DNA from: Petrolisthes cinctipes
Taxonomy: Eukaryota > Arthropoda > Malacostraca > Decapoda > Porcellanidae
NCBI GenBank assembly: GCA_033782935.1
Contig: JAWQEG010000360.1
Span: 496,001-560,000 of the forward strand
Length of the DNA: 64,000 bases
Direction of reading: 5' to 3'
Shown here: piece by piece, positions 1-9,807 of the stretch
Position numbering within the stretch: the stretch's first letter is position 1
How the letters are laid out: every line of letters starts with the position of its first letter
The notes under the pieces: model-generated
Told to the model about the DNA's origin: nothing
The model's database searches: none
Seen by the model: the letters and a program-made list of their open reading frames with translations, nothing else
Program-made: the position numbers and the translations under genes

Positions 1-3000
1 TGGGACCCCAAAATATTGAATTTTCGGGTGTTTTGAGCCTGAATTTGAGATATAAACGGGTACAGAAGATACATGCACATATTGACTTTGGGCATCTAAA
101 ATATCGATTTTCAGCATGTTTTGGACCTGAATTTTGAAAATACTCTAACACGGAGTAGGCATGTACAGATCGCTTCTGTGACCCCAAAATATCGAATTTT
201 CGGGTGTCTAGGGCCAGAATTTGAGATATAAACGGGTACAGAAGATGCATGCACATATCGACTTTTGGGCACCTAAAAGATCGATTTTCAGTATGTTTTT
301 GGCCTGTATTTTGAAAATACTCTAAAACGGAGTAGGCATGTACAGATACCTTCTGGGACCTCTAAATATCGAATTTTCGGGTGTTTTGGGACTGAATTTA
401 AGATATCGATTTTTTGGCACCTAAAATGTCGATTTTTAGCATGTTTTTAGCCTATATTTAGAAAATATTCTAGCACTGTTTAGGCATGTACAGATTGCTT
501 CTGTGACCCCAAAATATTGAATTTTCGGGTGTTTTGAGCCTGAATTTGAGATATAAACGGGTACAGAAGATACATGCACATATTGACTTTGGGCATCTAA
601 AATATCGATTTTCAGCATGTTTTGGGCCTGTATTTTGAAAATACTCTAACACTGAGTAGGCATGTACAGATTGCTTCTGGGACCCCAAAATATTGAATTT
701 TCGGGTGTTTTAAGCCTGAATTTGAGATATAAACGGGTACTGAAGATGGATGCACATATCGACTTTTGTGCACCTAAAAGATCGATTTTCAGTATGTTTT
801 GAGCATGTATTTTGAAAATACTCTAACACGGAGTAGGCATGTACAGATCGCTTCTGGGTCCCCTAAATATCGAATTTTCGGGTGTTTTGGGACTGAATTT
901 GAGATATCGACTTTTTGGCACCTAAAAGATCGATTTTTAGCATGTTTTTAGCCTATATTTTGAAAATATTCTAGCACTGAGTAGGCATGTACAGATTGCT
1001 TCTAGGACCCCAAAATATTGAATTTTCGGGTGTTTTGAGCCTGAATTTGAGATATAAACGGGTACAGAAGATACATGCACATATTGACTTTGGGCACCAA
1101 AAATATCGATTTTCAGCATGTTTTGGGCCTGAATTTTGAAAATACTCTAACACGGAGTAGGCATGTACAGATTGCTTCTGGGACCCCAAAATATTGAATT
1201 TTCGGGTGTTTTGAGCCTGAATTTGAGATATAAACGGGTACCGAAGATGCATGCACATATCGACTTTTGTGCACCTAAAAGATCGATTTTCAGTATGTTT
1301 TGAGCATGTATTTTGAAAATACTCTAACACGGAGTAGGCATGTACAGATCGCTTCTGGGACCCCTACATATCGAATTTTCGGGTGTTTTGGGACTGAATT
1401 TGAGATATCGACTTTTTGGCACCTAAAAGATCGATTTTTAGCATGTTTTTAGCCTATATTTTGAAAATATTCTAGCACTGAGTAGGCATGTACAGACTGC
1501 TTCTGGGACCCCAAAATATTGAATTTTCGGGTGTTCTGAGCCAGAATTTGAGATATAAACGGGTACAGAAGATACATGCACATATTGTCTTTGGGCATCT
1601 AAAATATCGATTTTCAGCATGTTTTGGGCCTGTATTTTGAAAATACTCTAACACTGAGTAGGCATGTACAGATTGCTTCTGGGACCCCAAAATATTGAAT
1701 TTTCGGGTGTTTTGAGCCTGAATTTGAGATATAAACGGGTACTGAAGATGCATGCACATATCGACTTTTGTGCACCTAAAAGATCGATTTTCAGTATGTT
1801 TTGAGCATGTATTTTGAAAGTACTCTAACACGGAGTAGGCATGTACAGATCGCTTCTGGGACCCCTAAATATCGAATTTTCGGGTGTTTTGGGACTGAAT
1901 TTGAGATATCGACTTTTTGGCACCTAAAATATCGATTTTTAGCATGTTTTTAGCCTATATTTTGAAAATATTCTAGCACTGAGTAGGCATGTACAGATTG
2001 CTTTTGGGACCCCAAAATATTGAATTTTCGGGTGTTTTGAGCCTGAATTTGAGATATAAACGGGTACAGAAGATACATGCACATATTGACTTTGGGCACC
2101 AAAAATATCGATTTTCAGCATGTTTTGGGCCTGAATTTTGAAAATACTCTAACACGGAGTAGGCATGTACAGATCGCTTCTGGGACCCCAAAATATCGAA
2201 TTTTCGGGTGTTTAGGGCCAGAATTTAAGATATAAACGGGTACAGAAGATGCATGCACATATCGACTTTTGGGCACCTAAGAGATCGATTTATAGTATGT
2301 TTTTGGCCTGTATTTTGAAAATACTCTAACACGGAGTAGGCATGTACAGATACCTCCTGTGACCTCTAAATATCGAATTTTCGGGTGTTTTGGGACTTAA
2401 TTTGAGATATCGATTTTTTGGCACCTAAAATGTCGATTTTTAGCATGTTTTTAGCCTATATTTTGAAAATATTCTAGCACTATGTAGGCATGTACAGATT
2501 GCTTCTGGGACCCCAAAATATTGAATTTTCGAGTGTTTTGAGCCTGAATTTGAGATATAAACGGGTACAGAAGATACATGCACATATTGACTTTGGGCAT
2601 CTAAAATATCGATTTTCAGCATGTTTTGGGCCTGTATTTTGAAAATACTCTAACACTGAGTAAGCATGTACAGATTGCTTCTGGGACCCCAAAATATTGA
2701 ATTTTCGGGTGTTTTGAGCCTGAATTTGAGATATAAACGGGTACTGAAGATGCATGCACATATCGACTTTTGTGCACCTAAAAGATCGATTTTCAGTATG
2801 TTTTGAGCATGTATTTTGAAAATACTCTAACACGGAGTAGGCATGTACAGATCGCTTCTGGGACCCCTAAATATCGAATTTTCGGGTGTTTTGGGACTGA
2901 ATTTGAGATATCGACTTTTTGGCACCTAAAAGATCGATTTTTAGCATGTTTTTAACCTATATTTTGAAAATATTCTAGCACTGTGTAGGCATGTACAGAT

Positions 3001-3507
3001 TGCTTCTCGGACCCCAAAATATTGAATTTTCGGGTGTTTTGAGCCTGAATTTGAGAAATAAACGGGTACAGAAGATACATGCACATATTGACTTTGGGCA
3101 TCTAAAATATCGATTTTCAGCATGTTTTGGGCCTGTATTTTGAAAAAAATCTAACACTGAGTAGGCATGTACAGATTGCTTCTGGGACCCCAAAATATTG
3201 AATTTTCGGGTGTTTTGAGCCTGAATTTGAGATATAAACGGGTACTGAAGATTCATGCACATATCGACTTTTGTGCACCTAAAAGATCGATTTTCAGTAT
3301 GTTTTGAGCATGTATTTTGAAAATACTCTAACACGGAGTAGGCATGTACAGATCGCTTCTGGGACCCCTAAATATCGAATTTTCGGGTGTTTTGGGACTG
3401 AATTTGAGATATCGACTTTTTGGCACCTAAAAGATCGATTTTTAGCATGTTTTTAGCCTATATTTTGAAAATATTCTAGCACTGAGTAGGCATGTACAGA
3501 TTGCTTC
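1..3507. repeat. Seven regular 501-bp trimers
   Basis: Trimers begin at 1, 502, 1003, 1504, 2005, 2506 and 3007. The C monomer of the first trimer carries the marker form TATATTTAGAAAAT with CACTGTTTAGG, and the next A begins TGTGACCCC. Bases 1 to about 2996 recur almost unchanged at 9808-12803, and 1-1503 also recur at 7144-8646. Confidence 0.9.
45..61 (+). other. Degenerate CENP-B-box-like motif (example copy)
   Basis: The 17 bases TTGAGATATAAACGGGT match seven of the nine essential positions of the mammalian CENP-B box (pattern nTTCGnnnnAnnCGGGn). The T, G, A and CGGG positions agree; the second and third bases of TTCG do not. The motif recurs in nearly every A and B monomer and is missing from C monomers, whose 29-bp deletion removes it. 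Function is unproven: two essential bases are wrong, and an AT-rich repeat can resemble the box by chance. Confidence 0.3.
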
Positions 3508-4184
3508 TGGGACCCCAAAATATTGAATTTTCGGGTGTTTTGAGCCTGAATTTGAGATATAAACGGGTACAGAAGATACATGCACATATTGACTTTGGGC
3601 ACCAAAAATATCGATTTTCAGCATGTTTTTGGCCTGAATTTTGAAAATACTCTAACACGGAGTAGGCATGTACAGATCGCTTCTGGGACCCCTAAATATC
3701 GAATTTTCGGGTGTTTTGAGCCTGAATTTGAGATATAAACGGGTACAGAAGATACATGCACATATTGACTTTGGGCATCTAAAATATCGATTTTCAGCAT
3801 GTTTTTGGCCTGTATTTTGAAAATACTCTAACACTGAGTAGGCATGTACAGATTGCTTCTGGGACCCCAAAATATTGAATTTTCGGGTGTTTAGGGCCTG
3901 AATTTGAGATATAAACGGGTACTGAAGATGCATGCACATATCGACTTTTGTGCACCTAAAAGATCGATTTTCAGTATGTTTTGAGCATGTATTTTGAAAA
4001 TACTCTAACACGGAGTAGGCATGTACAGATCGCTTCTGGGACCCCTACATATCGAATTTTCGGGTGTTTTGGGACTGAATTTGAGATATCGACTTTTTGG
4101 CACCTAAAAGATCGATTTTTAGCATGTTTTTAGCCTATATTTTGAAAATATTCTAGCACTGAGTTGGCATGTACAGATTGCTTC

Positions 4185-4360
4185 TGGGACCCCAAAATAT
4201 TGAATTTTCGGGTGTTTTGAGCCTGAATTTGAGATATAAACGGGTACAGAAGATACATGCACATATTGACTTTGGGCATCTAAAATATCGATTTTCAGCA
4301 TGTTTTGGGCCTGTATTTTGAAAATACTCTAACACTGAGTAGGCATGTACAGATTGCTTC
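4185..4360 (+). repeat. Archetype monomer A1 (176 bp)
   Basis: This is the first monomer of trimer flavour 1. Diagnostic sites are AATATTGAATT (TG where B2 and C have CG), GATACATGCACATATTGAC, GGGCATCTAAAATAT, CCTGTATTTTGAAAATAC, and the ending ACACTGAGTAGG with AGATTGC. It contains the CENP-B-box-like segment (ATATAAACGGG). Its two halves, from AAAATAT near base 10 and AAAATAT near base 98, align to each other, so the monomer is a diverged 88-bp duplication. The start at TGGGACC is an arbitrary phase used throughout this annotation. Confidence 0.9.
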
Positions 4361-4537
4361 TGGGACCCCAAAATATTGAATTTTCGGGTGTTTTGAGCCT
4401 GAATTTGAGATATAAACGGGTACTGAAGATGCATGCACATATCGACTTTTGTGCACCTAAAAGATCGATTTTCAGTATGTTTTGAGCATGTATTTTGAAA
4501 ATACTCTAACACGGAGTAGGCATGTACAGATCGCTTC
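4361..4537 (+). repeat. Archetype monomer B1 (177 bp)
   Basis: This is the second monomer of trimer flavour 1. It is recognised by GGGTACTGAAGATGC, the 8-bp palindrome TGCATGCA, TTTTGTGCACC, CAGTATGTTTTGAGCATG, and the ending AACACGGAGTAGG with AGATCGC. It keeps the CENP-B-box-like segment and carries the perfect dyad GTATTTTgAAAATAC. It is followed directly by a C1 monomer. Confidence 0.9.
4494..4508. other. Perfect dyad in B monomers (example copy)
   Basis: GTATTTT, one central G, then AAAATAC: the two 7-base arms are exact reverse complements. B1, B2 and A1 monomers share this form. C monomers have ATATTTTgAAAATAT at the same place, also perfectly paired. A2 monomers have GAATTTTgAAAATAC, with one mismatch. 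It is a short cruciform-capable symmetry, not a known terminator or gene element. Confidence 0.55.
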
Positions 4538-4685
4538 TGGGACCCCTAAATATCGAATTTTCGGGTGTTTTGGGACTGAATTTGAGATATCGACTTTTTG
4601 GCACCTAAAAGACCGATTTTTAGCATGTTTTTAGCCTATATTTTGAAAATATTCTAGCACTGAGTAGGCATGTACAGATTGCTTC
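4538..4685 (+). repeat. Archetype monomer C1 (148 bp, internally deleted)
   Basis: This third monomer of trimer flavour 1 starts TGGGACCCCTAAATATCG and has GTGTTTTGGGACTG. It passes from GAATTTGAGATAT straight to CGACTTTTTGG, so 29 bp present in A and B are missing. The missing part is flanked by ATAT in the long monomers and a single ATAT remains here, as expected for deletion between short direct repeats; 177 minus 29 is exactly 148. It then reads GATTTTTAGCATG, TTTTTAGCCTATATTTTG and AAAATATTCTAGCACTG. It therefore lacks the CENP-B-box-like motif and the TGCATGCA palindrome. Confidence 0.9.
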
Positions 4686-5330
4686 TGGGACCCCAAAATA
4701 TTGAATTTTCGGGTGTTTTGAGCCTGAATTTGAGATATAAACGGGTACAGAAGATACATGCACATATTGACTTTGGGCACCAAAAATATCGATTTTCAGC
4801 ATGTTTTGGGCCTGAATTTTGAAAATACTCTAACACTGAGTATGTACAGATCGCTTCTGGGACCCCAAAATATCGAATTTTCGGGTGTTTAGGGCCAGAA
4901 TTTGAGATATAAACGGGTACAGAAGATGCATGCACATATCGACTTTTGGGCACCTAAGAGATCGATTTTCAGTATGTTTTTGGCTTGTATTTTGAAAATA
5001 CTCTAACACAGAGTAGGCATGTACAGATACCTTCTGGGACCTCTAAATATCGAATTTTCGGGTGTTTTGGGACTGAATTTGAGATATCGATTTTTTGGCA
5101 CCTAAAATGTCTATTTTTAGCATGTTTTTAGCCTATATTTTGAAAATCTTCTAGCACTGTGTAGGCATGTACAGATTGCTTCTGGGACCCCAAAATATTG
5201 AATTTTCGGGTTTTTTGAGCCTGAATTTGAGATATCGACTTTTTGGCACCTAAAAGATCGATTTTTAGCATGTTTTTAGCCTATATTTTGAAAATATTCT
5301 AGCACTGATTAGGCATGTACAGATTGCTTC

Positions 5331-7143
5331 TGGGACCCCAAAATATTGAATTTTCGGGTGTTTTGAGCCTGAATTTGAGATATAAACGGGTACAGAAGAT
5401 ACATGCACATATTGACTTTGGGCACCAAAAATATCGATTTTCAGCATGTTTTTGGCCTGAATTTTGAAAATACTCTAACACGGAGTAGGCATGTACAGAT
5501 CGCTTCTGGGACCCCTAAATATCGAATTTTCGGGTGTTTTGAGCCTGAATTTGAGATATAAACGGGTACAGAAGATACATGCACATATTGACTTTGGGCA
5601 TCTAAAATATCGATTTTCAGCATGTTTTTGGCCTGTATTTTGAAAATACTCTAACACTGAGTAGGCATGTACAGATTGCTTCTGGGACCCCAAAATATTG
5701 AATTTTCGGGTGTTTAGGGCCTGAATTTGAGATATAAACGGGTACTGAAGATGCATGCACATATCGACTTTTGTGCACCTAAAAGATCGATTTTCAGTAT
5801 GTTTTGAGCATGTATTTTGAAAATACTCTAACACGGAGTAGGCATGTACAGATCGCTTCTGGGACCCCTACATATCGAATTTTCGGGTGTTTTGGGACTT
5901 AATTTGAGATATCGACTTTTTGGCACCTAAAAGATCGATTTTTAGCATGTTTTTAGCCTATATTTTGAAAATATTCTAGCACTGAGTTGGCATGTACAGA
6001 TTGCTTCTGGGACCCCAAAATATTGAATTTTCGGGTGTTTTGAGCCTGAATTTGAGATATAAACGGGTACAGAAGATACATGCACATATTGACTTTGGGC
6101 ATCTAAAATATCGATTTTCAGCATGTTTTGGGCCTGTATTTTGAAAATACTCTAACACTGAGTAGGCATGTACAGATTGCTTCTGGGACCCCAAAATATT
6201 GAATTTTCGGGTGTTTTGAGCCTGAATTTGAGATATAAACGGGTACTGAAGATGCATGCACATATCGACTTTTGTGCACCTAAAAGATCGATTTTCAGTA
6301 TGTTTTGAGCATGTATTTTGAAAATACTCTAACACGGAGTAGGCATGTACAGATCGCTTCTGGGACCCCTAAATATCGAATTTTCGGGTGTTTTGGGACT
6401 GAATTTGAGATATCGACTTTTTGGCACCTAAAAGACCGATTTTTAGCATGTTTTTAGCCTATATTTTGAAAATATTCTAGCACTGAGTAGGCATGTACAG
6501 ATTGCTTCTGGGACCCCAAAATATTGAATTTTCGGGTGTTTTGAGCCTGAATTTGAGATATAAACGGGTACAGAAGATACATGCACATATTGACTTTGGG
6601 CACCAAAAATATCGATTTTCAGCATGTTTTGGGCCTGAATTTTGAAAATACTCTAACACTGAGTATGTACAGATCGCTTCTGGGACCCCAAAATATCGAA
6701 TTTTCGGGTGTTTAGGGCCAGAATTTGAGATATAAACGGGTACAGAAGATGCATGCACATATCGACTTTTGGGCACCTAAGAGATCGATTTTCAGTATGT
6801 TTTTGGCTTGTATTTTGAAAATACTCTAACACAGAGTAGGCATGTACAGATACCTTCTGGGACCTCTAAATATCGAATTTTCGGGTGTTTTGGGACTGAA
6901 TTTGAGATATCGATTTTTTGGCACCTAAAATGTCTATTTTTAGCATGTTTTTAGCCTATATTTTGAAAATCTTCTAGCACTGTGTAGGCATGTACAGATT
7001 GCTTCTGGGACCCCAAAATATTGAATTTTCGGGTTTTTTGAGCCTGAATTTGAGATATCGACTTTTTGGCACTTAAAAGATCGATTTTTAGCATGTTTTT
7101 AGCCTATATTTTGAAAATATTCTAGCACTGTACAGATTGCTTC
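5331..7143. repeat. 1823-bp block, tandem copy 2 (1813 bp)
   Basis: The monomer order and private hybrids of 3508-5330 repeat with an offset of 1823. I noticed few differences: GATTAGG for GAGTAGG near the start, GGGACTTAATTT in one C monomer, and at the end GGCACTTAAAAG together with the 10-bp deletion CACTGTACAG, which shortens the copy to 1813 bp. Confidence 0.9.
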
Positions 7144-8646
7144 TGGGACCCCAAAATATTGAATTTTCGGGTGTTTTGAGCCTGAATTTGAGATATAAAC
7201 GGGTACAGAAGATACATGCACATATTGACTTTGGGCATCTAAAATATCGATTTTCAGCATGTTTTGGACCTGAATTTTGAAAATACTCTAACACGGAGTA
7301 GGCATGTACAGATCGCTTCTGGGACCCCAAAATATCGAATTTTCGGGTGTCTAGGGCCAGAATTTGAGATATAAACGGGTACAGAAGATACATGCACATA
7401 TCGACTTTTGGGCACCTAAAAGATCGATTTTCAGTATGTTTTTGGCCTGTATTTTGAAAATACTCTAAAACGGAGTAGGCATGTACAGATACCTTCTGGG
7501 ACCTCTAAATATCGAATTTTCGGGTGTTTTGGGACTGAATTTAAGATATCGATTTTTTGGCACCTAAAATGTCGATTTTTAGCATGTTTTTAGCCTATAT
7601 TTAGAAAATATTCTAGCACTGTTTAGGCATGTACAGATTGCTTCTGTGACCCCAAAATATTGAATTTTCGGGTGTTTTGAGCCTGAATTTGAGATATAAA
7701 CGGGTACAGAAGATACATGCACATATTGACTTTGGGCATCTAAAATATCGATTTTCAGCATGTTTTGGGCCTGTATTTTGAAAATACTCTAACACTGAGT
7801 AGGCATGTACAGATTGCTTCTGGGACCCCAAAATATTGAATTTTCGGGTGTTTTAAGCCTGAATTTGAGATATAAACGGGTACTGAAGATGGATGCACAT
7901 ATCGACTTTTGTGCACCTAAAAGATCGATTTTCAGTATGTTTTGAGCATGTATTTTGAAAATACTCTAACACGGAGTAGGCATGTACAGATCGCTTCTGG
8001 GTCCCCTAAATATCGAATTTTCGGGTGTTTTGGGACTGAATTTGAGATATCGACTTTTTGGCACCTAAAAGATCGATTTTTAGCATGTTTTTAGCCTATA
8101 TTTTGAAAATATTCTAGCACTGAGTAGGCATGTACAGATTGCTTCTAGGACCCCAAAATATTGAATTTTCGGGTGTTTTGAGCCTGAATTTGAGATATAA
8201 ACGGGTACAGAAGATACATGCACATATTGACTTTGGGCACCAAAAATTTCGATTTTCAGCATGTTTTGGGCCTGAATTTTGAAAATACTCTAACACGGAG
8301 TAGGCATGTACAGATTGCTTCTGGGACCCCAAAATATTGAATTTTCGGGTGTTTTGAGCCTGAATTTGAGATATAAACGGGTACCGAAGATGCATGCACA
8401 TATCGACTTTTGTGCACCTAAAAGATCGATTTTCAGTATGTTTTGAGCATGTATTTTGAAAATACTCTAACACGGAGTAGGCATGTACAGATCGCTTCTG
8501 GGACCCCTACATATCGAATTTTCGGGTGTTTTGGGACTGAATTTGAGATATCGACTTTTTGGCACCTAAAAGATCGATTTTTAGCATGTTTTTAGCCTAT
8601 ATTTTGAAAATATTCTAGCACTGAGTAGGCATGTACAGATTGCTTC
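7144..8646. repeat. Three trimers duplicated from the 1-1503 segment
   Basis: Trimers at 7144, 7645 and 8146 match those at 1, 502 and 1003 at a constant offset of 7143, including the TATATTTAGAAAAT marker near 7594. A visible private change is AAAAATTTCG near 8245, where the other copies have AAAAATATCG. Confidence 0.88.
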
Positions 8647-9807
8647 TGGGACCCCAAAATATTGAATTTTCGGGTGTTTTGAGCCAGAATTTGAGATATA
8701 AACGGGTACAGAAGATACATGCACATATTGTCTTTGGGCATCTAAAATATCGATTTTCAGCATGTTTTGGGCCTGTATTTTGAAAATACTCTAACACTGA
8801 GTAGGCATGTACAGATTGCTTCTGGGACCCCAAAATATTGAATTTTCGGGTGTTTTGAGCCTGAATTTGAGATATAAACGGGTACTGAAGATGCATGCAC
8901 ATATCGACTTTTGTGCACCTAAAAGATCGATTTTCAGTATGTTTTGAGCATGTATTTTGAAAATACTCTAACACTGAGTATGTACAGATCGCTTCTGGGA
9001 CCCCAAAATATCGAATTTTCGGGTGTTTAGGGCCAGAATTTGAGATATAAACGGGTACAGAAGATGCATGCACATATCGACTTTCGGGCACCTAAGAGAT
9101 CGATTTTCAGTATGTTTTTGGCTTGTATTTTGAAAATACTCTAACACGGAGTAGGCATGTACAGATACCTTCAGGGACCTCTAAATATCGAATTTTCGGG
9201 TGTTTTGAGCCTGAATTTGAGATATAAACGGGTACAGAAGATACATGCACATATTGACTTTGGGCACCAAAAATATCGATTTTCAGCATGTTTTGGGCCT
9301 GAATTTTGAAAATACTCTAACACTGAGTATGTACAGATCGCTTCTGGGACCCCAAAATATCGAATTTTCGGGTGTTTAGGGCCAGAATTTGAGATATAAA
9401 CGGGTACAGAAGATGCATGCACATATCGACTTTTGGGCACCTAAGAGATCGATTTTCAGTATGTTTTTGGCTTGTATTTTGAAAATACTCTAACACGGAG
9501 TAGGCATGTACAGATACCTTCTGGGACCTCTAAATATCGAATTTTCGGGTGTTTTGGGACTGAATTTGAGATATCGATTTTTTGGCACCTAAAATGTCTA
9601 TTTTTAGCATGTTTTTAGCCTATATTTTGAAAATCTTCTAGCACTGTGTAGGCATGTACAGATTGCTTCTGGGACCCCAAAATATTGAATTTTCGGGTTT
9701 TTTGAGCCTGAATTTGAGATATCGACTTTTTGGCACTTAAAAGATCGATTTTTAGCATGTTTTTAGCCTATATTTTGAAAATATTCTAGCACTGTACAGA
9801 TTGCTTC
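8647..9807. repeat. Irregular seven-monomer unit (1161 bp)
   Basis: The order is A1, B1 with the 4-bp tail deletion, B2, a C2/A2 hybrid (start GGGACCTCTAAATATCG, then the full A body, tail deleted by 4 bp), B2, C2, and a 138-bp A/C hybrid ending CACTGTACAG. The lengths 176+173+177+172+177+148+138 add up to 1161. Two adjacent B-class monomers and a hybrid point to out-of-register exchange. The last six monomers recur at 13949-14933. Confidence 0.85.

Larger units (their letters stand above)
3508..5330. repeat. 1823-bp block, tandem copy 1
   Basis: The block holds a four-monomer unit (3508-4184, 677 bp), a normal trimer (4185-4685) and a second four-monomer unit (4686-5330, 645 bp). The first tetramer has a hybrid monomer at 3684 that starts like C1 and continues like A1. 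The second has an A monomer with AGTATGTACAG (4-bp deletion) and ends in a 148-bp hybrid that starts like A and continues like C. The same arrangement follows immediately at 5331. Confidence 0.9.

Noticed and set aside
436..618. Recurring minus-strand reading frame of about 60 codons, repeated nearly every 501 bp, and related frames up to 158 codons
   Set aside because: They span the C/A monomer junction, their ends move with the indels of the repeat, the same nucleotides are open in several frames, and related peptides appear in different frames of the same repeat. Conservation is explained by satellite homogenisation. There is no ribosome-binding or promoter context.
4412..4440. Promoter-like TATA elements (GATATAAACGGG) in each long monomer
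   Set aside because: TATAAA occurs because the monomer is AT-rich and is repeated with it; no transcription unit follows. Satellite transcription is possible but the sequence does not show it.
4494..4508. Rho-independent terminator at the GTATTTTgAAAATAC dyad
   Set aside because: The arms are AT-only apart from one end pair, the loop is a single base, and the same element recurs hundreds of times without any gene.
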